Assembly: GCA_023213395.1 (NCBI GenBank)
Contig: CM041465.1
Location: forward strand, 78,065,741 to 78,129,740
DNA length: 64,000 nt
Source: Cycas panzhihuaensis
Lineage: Eukaryota > Cycadophyta
Reading direction: 5' to 3'
Part shown: in pieces, positions 11,947-23,104 of the stretch
How the letters are laid out: every line of letters begins with the position of its first letter
Numbering within the stretch: position 1 is the first letter of the stretch
Position numbers and translations under genes: made by a program
The notes under the pieces: model-generated
The model's input: the letters and a program-made list of their open reading frames with translations, nothing else
Databases searched by the model: none
What the model was told of the DNA's origin: nothing

Positions 11947-11959
11947 TGGTATCAGAGCT
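11947..11959 (+). other. Primer binding site (initiator tRNA-Met type)
   Basis: TGGTATCAGAGCT begins two bases after the 5' LTR end. It is the canonical plant copia PBS, complementary to the 3' end of initiator tRNA-Met. Confidence 0.93.
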
Positions 11960-12476
11960 TATTTCCTTTATACTCCTCACTTGTACTTTCAATAGATCCA
12001 TCACTTCCTTCACCCCCACAATCCATGTGGTGAAGGAGATTGTGAAATAGGATTTAGAAATATTTTCAAGTATTTATCATAGAATACTTAGTATTGTTTG
12101 CTTTCCCTTTCTCTTTTGTAGGTTTGGAAGTATAATACAAAGACTTGTAAGGCCCAAGGATTACAATCCTTTAGTAGCTATTTATGTGTATCTCACTCTT
12201 CTTTTCTTTCCCCTCTTTTTGTCCATTTAATAAGGAAAAATGTTGCCAATGTTTTTCTAGCATTTAGAAGAGTATTTGTAAGGGGAGGTTTTACCCATGT
12301 CTTTTAAGAATTTAGAGCCATTTAAAATATCTATCATTGTATGTTCTCACCTTGCCCATATTAGGATCTTGGTGATCAAAAAATAATGGAAATTTCATAT
12401 GGTATCATGTATTGATAAGATATTTACAAGCTAAATTTTCTGTAGAAATAAAATCTACTTATTAAACTTTACAAGT

Positions 12477-12801
12477 CTGCCAAAAATTCTATAGAGCTCT
12501 AATTGACCTGATTCTAATTATAAAATATGTGTCTCTAAGTCTAGTTTCCATCACAAAAAATGACATCCAATTTCATTGATACATGAGAAAGTTATTATTG
12601 TTTTAGTGAACAACAGTTATTTTTAGCAACGATTTTAGACAAATATATTCTATCTATTTTATAGGACTACCAAAAACTTTGCAGAGCTCATTTGGACCTA
12701 ATTCTACTTCTTAACGATGTGGCTCTTAATCTAGTTTATAGCACAAAAATCAACACTTAATTTTGTTATAGTTGGAGAAAGTTATTACTATTTTAGTGAA
12801 T
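12477..12801. repeat. Diverged direct duplication in the copia leader, 190 bp spacing
   Basis: Bases 12477-12611 and 12667-12801 share CYRCCAAAAA...AGAGCTC...GACCT(G/A)ATTCTA...CTAGTTT...GAGAAAGTTATTA...TTTTAGTGAA in the same order, with many substitutions. Both lie in the non-coding leader of the copia element. Confidence 0.75.
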
Positions 12802-12951
12802 ACTACTTTTTTGTATTAAAAAAAATGAAGAAAATTTCTTTCTTTTTTTTTAAGACTTCAAAGCCCATTGTAAAAGTAAATAAAAAAACACTTGGATCAG
12901 AGAAATATCTAATGTCCTTACTTACTTATTGCCATTTTATTTTATCACTTC

Positions 12952-13013
12952 AAGTAAGCACTGTAAAGACACTCCAAGTAAGCATTTCAAAAGCACTCCA
13001 AGTAAGCACTTTA
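12952..13013. repeat. 24-bp tandem repeat, about 2.6 copies
   Basis: AAGTAAGCA recurs at 12952, 12976 and 13000, each followed by a similar 15-base word ending CACTCC. It lies in the copia leader. Confidence 0.85.
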
Positions 13014-13135
13014 TTTTTAGTTATATGTATATTTGATGCAAATTCAATAATCTTTTCAATCTCCTTAAAAGGAACACATCACATACGTTATATTCTGCCA
13101 CCCTATACCCATTCGTATATTCACCAAGGTTGAGA

Positions 13136-13186
13136 TACCTTAGTTGGTAGAATACCATGCCATAAAGGAGGTGTGGGTTTCAAGTT
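13136..13186 (+). other. tRNA-like A-box/B-box sequence (possible SINE head or tRNA relic)
   Basis: TACCTTAGTTGG at 13136-13147 fits a Pol III A box (tRNA D-arm TRGCNNAGTNGG). About 30 bases further on, GGTTTCAAGTT at 13176-13186 resembles a B box with one extra T. The spacing suits a tRNA-derived sequence. No full cloverleaf, 3' tail or target duplication was found, so this is a weak call. Confidence 0.3.
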
Positions 13187-13680
13187 AGGATTAGACTAAA
13201 CTAGAATATTAGTAAGGTTTAGTTAGCCATACTATCATGCCTCAATTAGGGATCATCTTGATAACCAACTGAGAAAATTGAAACTTTAATATGAGATTAA
13301 ATATACTTAGTCTAATATCTATCATAGCCATGGGTATGTATATACCACTCTTCGAAGGAGATATATAGCTGCTCATCAGTGTACTGGGTAAGAATTAGAA
13401 GTACCTAGGCTCTGTTGTGACTTTGATTTCATCACTAAGTACAATTATAGGTATCACGGGTAAAGGCCAACTTAATTATACTAGAAGCATAAGCATCCCT
13501 TTAACAACCTCAACTGTATATTGGACACAAGTTAGAGGTTATTGGGTTGATTATACATTCTACATTTGAGTTTCAAGTTATGTATACCTAATGATGTTAG
13601 CTTCCACATTGGCCTACAATCTTATATATTAATCACTTACTTATTTATAAAAAGTGATCTATAATATAATTATAATCATA

Positions 13681-13887
13681 GTACTTCTCATATTCCTACT
13701 ACATCAAGTTAATATTTGCCATAAATATTAGTGGCTAATTTTTATCACAGTGCTTCTCATATTCCTACTACATCAGGTTAATATCTGTCACAAGCGTTGG
13801 TGGCCAATTTTAATTATAATACTTTTCATATTCTTGTTGTGTCAAGTTAATATTTGTCATAAGTATTAATGACTTTTTTTTAAGTTG
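13681..13887. repeat. 69-bp tandem repeat, 3 copies
   Basis: TACTTCTCATATTC-like words start at 13681, 13750 and 13819, exactly 69 bp apart. Each is followed by a CTACATCA(A/G)GTTAATAT-like word and an AGTGGC(T/C)AATTTT-like word. The third copy is the most diverged. It lies in the leader just upstream of gag. Confidence 0.88.
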
Positions 13888-14039
13888 CTCCCTTTATCTT
13901 TGAGTAACCAATCTCGCTTCTTCTTCCTTCTACTACATTGCTTCATTGCATCTCCCATTTATAAATAGTGATTGGTCATTTATTGTCATCACTTTTATAG
14001 TCCCTTGTTCATTTCTTCCCTTCTCAAAAGATATCATAT

Positions 14040-15090
14040 CTTCATAGTTCAAGCAAAATGTAAACTGCATTCTTAAAGGGAAAGAAAATTGGGACATATA
14101 GTTCACTAGTATTAGAAATATTGTAAAGTATGAAGGTCTTTGGAGAGATCACCTACAACTTACACCAATTATTGCTATAACTGCTACCACAACTGGTTTT
14201 AGAAGACCTCCTCTGACTCTTCCCACTAAAGTTGTAGTTAAATGCCAATGGAAACTTGATGATGATGAAATCCATATAAGGATACTTCTTATCATTGATT
14301 ATTCCCTACATAATCTCATTGATGAAGCCGTACATGATATAACATGGAAAGTTCTTTAAGTTCTCAAGAAAAACATTAACACTAAATCAAACTTGGAATT
14401 TGTTCACTTAGTGCTCAAGATAAACAGATTGAAAACGTAGAAAAGACATGCAAGTAAGACAATCAATCTCCTTTGTCCCATCAAGCAAGCCATTGATAAA
14501 GACTTCAAGACTCAATGCATTATATGGGTTTTCTTAATTTAGTTATGTTTCCATATCCCAGATTACAAAAATTTATTGGGAAGTCTTTAATCCAGTGGCA
14601 CCTTGAAGACCCTAAAGTTTGAGGATCTTGTTAATAAGTTTATCAAATTTGATAAGACCTTTGATACCAACTTTTTCACTATATCAGATCCAACCGATGA
14701 TGCTTTTAAAATAGAAGAAGATCTTTTTTATACTAAAAATCAAGGTCAATCCTCTCGTAGAGATGGTAATTCCCATGGAAGAGGTAGAAATAAACAATAA
14801 GGACAACATCTGCATAGTCAACAAGCTCCTCAACACGAATAAAAATAGTCTCGAGACTAAATCCAAAATAATCAATCTAGACCTAGATCCAGTAATCAGA
14901 GACAATCCAGCTAGCTTAATACTTCTTATGGGACTGGAAATCAAATAATTATGTGCCAAAGGTATCATAGAAAAGGACACTATACCAAAAATTATAGAAT
15001 TACTACCAACAAACTACCAAGTTATCAACAGTGCCATGGTGCACATAATGTTGATGATACTTCTTTCGAAGATGCTTTTGGTATAATATA
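14040..15090 (+). pseudogene. copia gag, broken
   Basis: A copia-type gag can be followed in pieces. The region TLKFEDLVNKFIKFDKTFD at 14606-14662 corresponds to the gag C-terminal alpha-helical part. A Ser/Gln/Arg-rich linker follows, then a decayed zinc knuckle CQRYHRKGHYTKNY near 14951-14995, where two Cys of C-x2-C-x4-H-x4-C have become Tyr. Stops are frequent upstream. Gag would form the virus-like particle; this copy cannot. Confidence 0.7.
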
Positions 15091-15239
15091 ATTTGCTCAT
15101 GCATACCTTTAAAGAATTGGGGCCACTTCATCAAATGTTATTGATAGATCCTCTAAGTATATTAAGGCCTATTATGATTGTGCTTATTCACTTTTACCTA
15201 CACCACTTGGAGTTGCCAATAGTGCCACCTTAAATACTT

Positions 15240-18200
15240 TATCTTGGATTACAGATACTGGAGCAACATAACATATGACTTGCCATTGCCAGTTCTTTTA
15301 AGATTTTGACTCTAAAGTTCATGATGTTGTACACATGGCTAATAAATCATCCTAGCTAGTCAAAGGGCTTGGAACTGCTTGCTTAAAACTCCTAGGCCTT
15401 CTAGATTTTACCCTTATTGATGTATTATATATTCATACTCTGAAGTAGAACCTCCTCTCCCTATCTACCTTTATCTCTCATGGATTTGATTTGAGTGTAA
15501 CTACAAATAATCAAACACTCTATGTCATTCACCCTCCTTTAAATGTTGTGGTTATAACTAGAATCCTTGATGATAAACTTTTTCACCTAATTGGATCACC
15601 ATCTTCTAAAGCTAATTATGTTGATAATAACTCTATTTTTACCACAACCCTAACTCCTCAAAAGTTTTCCCAATAGGCCCTATGGCATACTTGTATGGGC
15701 CATATCAAAATTGATTATTTAATAGAACTACATGCCACTCTTCCTAGTATGCCTAGGCTCTCCTCTAAGCCCTTTAAATACAAAGCATGTATCATTGCCA
15801 AATCTCAAAGACAACCCTTTCCTCGTAGTCAGTGGAAATCTAGTTAACCTTTAAAGCTTATACACTCAGATATATAGGGTCCTATGCCCATTCCTTCTCT
15901 TAAACAGAAGTGGTACTATATTGCTTTCATTGATGAATTTTCCAAGAAAGTATGAGTTGCTTTTCTTGCAAAGAAAGATAAAGCTTTTTCTATGTTTTAA
16001 GCTTTTAAAGTCTGTGTGGAAAATAAATCTAGATTCAAGATCAAAATACTCAAGATTGATAACGGTGGTGAGTACACCTCTAACGAGTTTGAATTGTATT
16101 GATGTCACCATGGTATCAAACATCAGACCATTATTGTAGGTATACCCCAGCAAAATGTAGTTGCCAAGTGCATTAACATGACCATTATGAACATGACTCA
16201 TGCTATGCTGGTATACAAGAATATCTCTATCTATATTTAGGCCGAGGATATCTAGATTGCCATGTATTACATCAACAATGCTATTCCCTCCAAGCTTGGC
16301 CTCTTTCCAAATGAAATATTATATAGATAAACCCCCTCTATCTCCCACTTCAAAAGTTTTAGCTCTACTTATTATACTCACATTTTGGAGGAGCAGAGAA
16401 GCAAGCTCAAAATAAAGCTCTCAAAGGCATCTTTGTCAGATACCCTACGGACAAAAAGGGATACAAGTTTTTTTTACCTTCATAATACAAAATCATCATC
16501 ACTAGAGATGCTATCTTTGCGAAGACTGAAGATCAATTGCTCAGATTTAACTCCAAGATGTCTTTATACTAATTTAATGATGCTATTGAATTTGATGTCT
16601 AGATTCTAAATTTTAGAGGGGGGGATGCTTAATAATTACTCAAAATCTTAGAATCTGATAATAAAGCCTTAGAGGATATAAGTTATGACTCTCAAATAAT
16701 ATGTACATATCTAACACCATCATTTAAGAATAAACAAGTTAACAAAGGCACAGCCATAGCAGAATGACCACCTTCTCTAACATCAGTGGCTAACCCATCT
16801 TCTCGAACATCATTAACTTCCTTTACGCAAAACATTTCACATGATCCTTTTCAGGATCAAAATAAAGACTAAGAGGCTATGGAAATGAAAACCTTATTTC
16901 TAACTCGAGGTTTTCATGAAGCCTACTAGCTACAGAAGGACATGTGACCAAATGAAGTAGGCATAACTAGCACTAGAAGTGCCCATAAAGCAAGGATGTA
17001 TAAATTACTTTCCATTGAGCTTAAACCAGCAGAATTGCACCTTTCTCTTAATGAAGAGCCCTTAATATACCAAGAAGCTATAAAGCATATAGCTTAGAGA
17101 AATTTCATGAAAGAAGAGTACTAATCTTTTATCAAGAATGATACATGGGAGCTTGTCGATCTACCACTTAGAAGAAAGGTAGTTCAAAACAAATAGGTAT
17201 TGAAAAATAAGTATAGATCAGATGGAACCCTAGAAAAACATAAGGCAAAGTTGATAACAAGAGGATTCATACAAAGGGAAGGCATCAATTACACTAAAAT
17301 CTTTACTCTTATAACCAAGTGGCCTACAATCAGAACTCTTATAACTTTGGCTACTTAATAGGGTTGGAGAATCCACTAGCTCGATGTTAATACTATATTT
17401 CTTAATGAGGACCTTAAAGAAGAAATTTACATGGCTCAGCCAAAAAGATATAAGATTATCAATTAGGAGCATAAGGTTTGTAGGCTTAGAAAGTCCTTGT
17501 ATAGCCTCAAACAAGCCCTTCATACTTAATTTACTAAGTTATCTAAAAAAATGAGGCAACTTGGATATAAGGTTTGTGACTATCAAGATATTGATGCAAC
17601 ACTATTCATAAAGTGCCAAAATGATAAAGTCACTTATCTCTTAAACTTTGTGGATGATATGTTAATAATGGGAAATAGTGAACAGGTAATTAGCCAGTTG
17701 AAGAAGGACCTTACTAAAACTTTTGAATTGTCTAAACTCATATTGATGAAATATTACTTGGGAATTGAAGTGACTCAAAAGAATGGCAAAATCTTTCTCT
17801 ATTAAGAAAAATATATCAATAATCTTCTAACAAAGTTTTACTTGGAAGATGCTTGACTAGTGTCTACACCTATAGAACCTAATATTAAGCTCTCAGTTGA
17901 TGGTGATGCTAAGGAGGCACACATAACACTTTACAAGCAACTTGTAGGTAGTCTCATCTATACTACCAATACAAGCCCAAATATTGTATACTCTATTAGT
18001 ATTCTTACAAGATTCATGACAAATCCTAAGCAAAATCACTGGCAGGCTACAGTATAAATGTTGAGGTACCTAAAGATGACCAACAAATATGTTTTGATAT
18101 ACGAATTTAATACAGAATTTAAACTTTATGCATATATAGACTTAGACTTTACTAGAGATAAAAACATAAGAAGATCCACATCTAGGTATGTAGCATTTCT

Positions 18201-18560
18201 TGGAACAACACTAATATCATAGAGATCCAGATGGCAGAAGATAGTTGCAGACTCAACTACTAAAGCTGAATATATTACTGCTTTTAAGATAAGCAAGGAG
18301 GTGATATGGCTTAGAAAATTATTGAATACATTAAATATCACCCAAATAAGTCTAACATCTAATGTGTAGATAATCAATCTATAATCCAAATGGCTAAAAA
18401 TCCTATATTTCATGATCGTACAAAATATATAAGTATGAAAGTCCAGAGGATTAGAGAACTAGTTCATGACAGTACAATTCAACTGGAGTACTACCCCACA
18501 GTAGATCAAGTGGCTAATATCTTCACCAAACCACTATAGAGGGTGAAGTTTGAATAGTTC
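15240..18560 (+). pseudogene. copia pol (protease, integrase, RT, RNase H), broken
   Basis: Protease: SWITDTGAT*HMT near 15242-15280 keeps the DTG core. Integrase: LIHSDI near 15859, YYIAFIDEFSKK near 15916, KIDNGGEYTS near 16052. The third catalytic region reads PQQNVVAKCIN near 16146-16178, with Lys where the family has the catalytic Glu. RT: KHKAKLITRGFIQ near 17239, DVNTIFLNEDLKEEIYMAQP near 17383, and an intact FVDDMLIMG near 17650. RNase H: YIDLDFTRDK near 18133 and ADSTTKAEYITA near 18249. Most stops replace Trp or Gln codons. A purine tract AAGGGAGAAA (19018-19027) precedes the 3' LTR. Confidence 0.9.
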
Positions 18561-19028
18561 TGAAGGCAACTTGGCCTTAGGGCCTCCATTTCCATCAGAT
18601 TGAAAGAGATGGCAATAGGACCACTATACTCTATCTCATTCATGAAAATCCCTTATGGGCATGAAAGGATAAGAGTAAGTCTCTAATCTATCCTATTCAT
18701 AAAAATCCCTTATGGACACGAAAAGATAAGGGTTATATCATTTTTAAAAATCAAAACTTGTGAAAACATGAAAGGGCATAGGGGATAACCAAATGGTATA
18801 TGGAGACTTAGTATATTTTAGCTACAAAATTCATTATACTAATTATCTATCTAGCTTTATTTATAGATCCACCTGAGTTAGGTTACTACATTAAAAATTC
18901 TATGGGTTTTCTTACCCATGAGAGTTTTCCATAAAAATGTCATAGTAGTTTGCTTTGTAAGAGGCTTAAATGAAGACCTCATAGGATAGAATAAATATGA
19001 AATAACCTTCTACTATTAAGGGAGAAAT

Positions 19029-19325
19029 TAAAATGGGTTAACGTCATAAGGTCATTACATTAGTTTATTATTCCTAAAAGGGTCTTAAGTGAACTTTAAA
19101 TTAGATCACTTAAGTGAAATACATTTTCATGTGCATTATGTATAATTTTATTTTAGCTAACTCTAATGCTCCCTATCTCAATATAAAAGTAAAAGCTTAA
19201 TGGAGGAGACTCATTCTTATCTCCCCATTTTGTAAGAGCTACCTTTTTTCTCTTAGGTATTTATTCCTCCCATGTTTGCCTTTGTGTTTAGTGCATAGAG
19301 ATAAAGGATAAATCTACTCCTTTCA
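19029..19325 (+). repeat. 3' LTR of the complete copia element
   Basis: It aligns with 11648-11944 without gaps and ends CTCCTTTCA, followed by TAATA. Its first bases are TA instead of TG, a single G-to-A change. It has about 33 differences from the 5' copy. Confidence 0.93.
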
Positions 19326-19385
19326 TAATATCCACATTTTACTAGCAAAAAATACCTTTACTAGGGTTCTGCCAACCACTAATGG

Positions 19386-19610
19386 TTATATAATAAGTCC
19401 CATCCATTGAGACGTTGAGTCCATGCAGTGTAATAGATGTGGATATTGCTTGATGAATTCATCTAGTTCCCATGTTGCTTCCTCCAGTTCATTACTAGTC
19501 CATTGTACCGAGTGCTCAGAAATGGTTAAAACCCTATATATAGATAACACTGCTCTACCTATTTTTTTGAGTAGTATGAAGACACTTGGAATCAATCTTT
19601 TCTTATACAA
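19386..19610 (-). pseudogene. Minus-strand chromovirus chromodomain fragment
   Basis: On the minus strand the reading EHSVQWTSNELEEATWELD and then FIKQYPHLLHCMDSTSQ is the chromodomain end of the chromovirus family also seen at 42149-42620 (QWAGCNLDEATWKSDDFIKK) and 46263-46741. A chromodomain binds histone marks and steers integration to heterochromatin. The fragment is open for about 74 codons but has no integrase next to it. It abuts, head-on, the plus-strand gag at 19615. Confidence 0.8.
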
Positions 19611-19614
19611 CTGA

Positions 19615-22060
19615 CATGGTTAAAACAAGTATCCTATGTCAAAGTATACACTGATGAGTTCCAATGTCTACGTAATAGGATTGATCAGCAACTTGATAAA
19701 TATATAGAGATAGATACGTATTTGTCTGGGCTTAAAGAATGCATCCAAATATGCATGAAGCTGGTCTCCCTATTTACTCTAAAAGATGTAATTAATATAG
19801 TTAAAGCAATAGAAGCATAGTTTGTCATAAAAAGGGATCCTCTGTTTAGACGAGACTCCACCTGACTTTCACAATCCTGATAAGCTGATACTTCCTGGTC
19901 CCAAAGACCACATCCAATTGACTACCAACGATCACACCTATGACTAGATGACACAACATCTACATCTCTCAAGTAGCACACTGAGGAACCATCTTTGAAG
20001 TCCATACACATCACTCCAGTAGAGGCACAACGTCATCAGAAAGCTGTTCTATGTATGCAATATTCTAAAAAATAGACCTCTAGTCATCATAGAATATACA
20101 AAGCCAAGAAGATGATCTTCACAATTGACCCTGATTTATCTTTAGAAGATGACCCTAAGATCAAGCTCAACTATGACGATGAATCCCAAGACCACCCTAC
20201 TGACGAGTTACCTTGAAATCTCGAACTTGGAGTTTCCTTATCAGCCATTACCTCTACTGCATATCATGAAATACTTTGAGTCAAAGGAATACTTCAAAAA
20301 ACCCCAATTACCATTTTGATCGATGGTGGCAGATCACTAAATTTTATCGATATCTCTATTGCTTGATAGTTAAATCTTTACATAGAACCTAAAATAGGCT
20401 TTACTTACTCCTTACCTAGTCATCATACCCTTTATTATACAAGAACAATAAAAAACCTCACAGTTTACATTGGCTCATATACCCTTATCTCTGATTTTTA
20501 TGCCCTATTTATAAGTGGGTCAGATGTAATTCTTGGTATACAATGGCTCCAAACTTTAGGAACTTATAGCACCAATAACTCACACACAACCCCATTTATT
20601 ATGTTCAAGGATCACATGGGCCTCTCACATAAACTTTATGGGATATAAGCCCCCCCAAACAAAGTAATCTCACCCACCCAAATGCGCTGACAACTCAATG
20701 GTAACATAGGATGCATCATTTGTCTCAACTATATCCAGGCCCCTTTAGGTATTCACCCTGATATCCAGCAAGTATTGGATCGATACCAATCTGTATTTGC
20801 TCCATTACCTGCCAACCCCCTGCCCAATCGAGGTTGTTATCATACTATTGAGTTATAAAATTCACACGATCCGATTAGCCTTCGACCATATAGGAACTCC
20901 TATTTCTAAAAAAAATGAAATCAAAAAAATCATAAGGGAATTGTTAGACATGGGCATTATCCAACCTAGTAAAAGCCCGTATGTGGCACCCATCATTTTA
21001 ATTTGCAAAAAGGATGGCTCTTTCTAACTTTGTGTTGACTAAAATCACCATAATAAACAAGTTTCCCAAGTCATGAATTGATAACATGTTAGATGAGATC
21101 CATGGTGCTGTAATTTTTACCAAACTTAATTTACAATTAGGATATTACCAAATCTCTATCTTGCCAAATGATCGACATAAAATGACTTTTCAAACCCACC
21201 ATTGCCACTTTGAGTTCCAGGTCATGCCATTTGGCCTATGTAATGCTATGGCTACCTTTTAGGCCTCATGAACAAGATCTTTTCCCCATACCTATGAAAA
21301 TTTATCATTGTCTTCTTTGACGATATTCTTATCTATAGCTCAAACATGCCTGCTCACATCCCACATTTAGAAACAGCCATTTATCATCATCTTCTTTGAC
21401 AATATTCTTATATTATATCCATTGCAGGGGTTTGAGTGGATCCCGATAAAATCTATGTCATCACTAATTAGCCAACCCTGAAAACCTTGACCCAATTGCA
21501 GGCTTTCCTAAGGCTTACCAGATTCTATCGTCAGTTCATTCGAAATTATGCCATACTAACCACCCCCTTAATCCACTTACTTCAAAATGATTCCTTCCAA
21601 TGGTCTCCCTCAACCAATGAGGCCTTCCTCCATCTAAAGGAGGTCATGACAACCACCCTAGTTTTGGCCTCTCTTGACTTTACTCGACCTTTCCAATTAG
21701 AATACGATGCCTCTCGGTGTGGATTGGGTGCAGTCTTAATACAGGACTTCTACCCCATTGCCTTTGAAAGTCAAAAACTTAAAGATCATAAGTGTAGACT
21801 ATCTACCTATCAAAAAGAAATGTAGACCATCCTCCACGCTATTGACAAATGGTGACAGTATCTACTTGGTTCTAAATTTACTATCCTTACTGATCATCAT
21901 AGCCTTCATCACTTACTAGATCAACCAGTCCTCTCGAAAGAGTAGGCTAAATGGGTCAACTACCTCCAAGTTTTCTACTTTACAATCATATATAAAAAGG
22001 GAAAGATAACATTGTGGCAGATGCTCTCTCGACACTACATTCCCCTATACTTGAAGATAA
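19615..22060 (+). pseudogene. Chromovirus gag, protease, RT and RNase H, broken
   Basis: Gag: LKQVSYVKVYTDEFQCLRN near 19620-19680, then LSGLKECIQICMKLV near 19722. Protease: ILIDGGRSLNFID near 20312-20353, the plant chromovirus DGG form, with Arg after DGG where Ser is usual. RT: LLDMGIIQPSKSPYVAPII near 20943-20998, [13 protein letters not shown] near 21117, [15 protein letters not shown] near 21217, and VFFDDILIY near 21309. RNase H and its linker: LRLTRFYRQFIRNYA near 21511, then FQLEYDASRCGLGAVL near 21691, TDHHSLHHLL near 21890 and DNIVADALS near 22007. A short duplication at 21391-21410 repeats the FFDD region. Confidence 0.88.
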
Positions 22061-22179
22061 CACTTGTCACATTGAGGACCCTACCATTTATGCCATTTCT
22101 TCCCCACAATCGACATGGATACATGACTTAACCACGGCTAACTAATCCCAACCAGATTTCTCACACTGGGTTGATAAGG

Positions 22180-23079
22180 TCCACACTCACAAGGATTGAT
22201 CCATCCATAATAATCTTCTCTTATACCAAAATTGCATATTTGTACACCCCCATTCAACTTTTTTTCAGTGAATTTTATTAGAATATCATTCTTCCCCTCT
22301 TAGTGGTAATTCTAGTTTTGATAATACTCATCGTAGGATATGTTTTAACTTCTTTTAGCCAGAAATGAAATCCACCACCCTTTACCTTTATCTCTAAATG
22401 TGACACATGCCAATATAACAAAGCTGATACAAAACCCAACTAAGCTTCCTTCAACCGTTACACGTCCCACAATGTAAATGGTAAGATATTGCCATGGATT
22501 TTATAACGAGCTTACCACTATCTGCTAAATCTGACTCTATTTTAGTAGCCATAGATAGGTTGACAAAATATGCCTACTTCTTACCTATCCACATAACCTA
22601 TAAGGCTCCACGTATCACTGACATTTATCTATAGATAATATTTCATTTGCACGATTTTCTATCCACTATCGTATGTGACCGCAACCCTAAATTCACTAGC
22701 TCATTCTGGTAGAAGCTATTTCGCGCATCAAGAACATCATTTAATATAATTTCAGCATACCATCCATAGATCGATGGCTAATCTAAGGTCCTTAACAAAA
22801 CTCTATAGACCTACTTATATTGCTTTGCATCTAACCACTAGTCTAAATGAACATCATGGCTAGCCCTAGTTGAGTATTAGTACAACTCCTCACATCATTC
22901 AGCCATTGGAATGTCCCCATTTTTGGCTCGTTATAGGTATCCCCTATTATCCCACCACACCTTAGCTACCAACCTCAACACAACAATAGTATAATAAAAA
23001 CTACAGCATATGGACCAAATTCTCTACACCTTTAAATAAAACATATCCATGGCCCAAAATCAAATAAAACAATTAGTAG
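22180..23079 (+). pseudogene. Chromovirus integrase, N-terminal and core parts, broken
   Basis: The core reading MDFITSLPLSAKSDSILVA near 22495 gives the first catalytic Asp, and VCDRNPKFTSSFW near 22671 the second. The third region reads IDGXSKVLNK near 22769-22800 with Lys (AAG) in place of the usual catalytic Glu. The reading runs to QNQIKQLVD at 23059-23079 and is then cut by the Tat-like element. It resumes at 42149. Confidence 0.85.
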
Positions 23080-23087
23080 ACCACTAT

Positions 23088-23104
23088 TTCCCAGCTACTG
23101 GGAA
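23088..23104. other. LTR-terminal hairpin, 7-bp arms, 3-base loop
   Basis: TTCCCAG CTA CTGGGAA lies just inside the LTR start. The same hairpin is at 39596-39612. In the inverted solo LTR (26724-26740) the arms are TTCCCGG and CCGGGAA, one base pair changed on both sides, so pairing is kept. Confidence 0.7.

Larger units (their letters stand above)
11648..19325 (+). mobile_element. Structurally complete Ty1/copia LTR retrotransposon, coding capacity lost
   Basis: The element has two 297-bp LTRs with no length difference, a tRNA-iMet primer site right after the 5' LTR, gag, protease, integrase, RT and RNase H in copia order, and a purine tract before the 3' LTR. The 5-bp target duplication TAATA occurs at 11643-11647 and 19326-19330. 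I count about 33 mismatches between the LTRs (about 89% identity), so the insertion is old. Total length is 7,678 bp. An unusually long stretch of about 2.1 kb separates the PBS from gag and holds three separate repeat structures. Confidence 0.95.

Noticed and set aside
12952-13887. Spaced direct repeats considered as a CRISPR array
   Set aside because: This is plant nuclear DNA. The repeats are head-to-tail tandem copies without unique spacers, and no cas genes are present.
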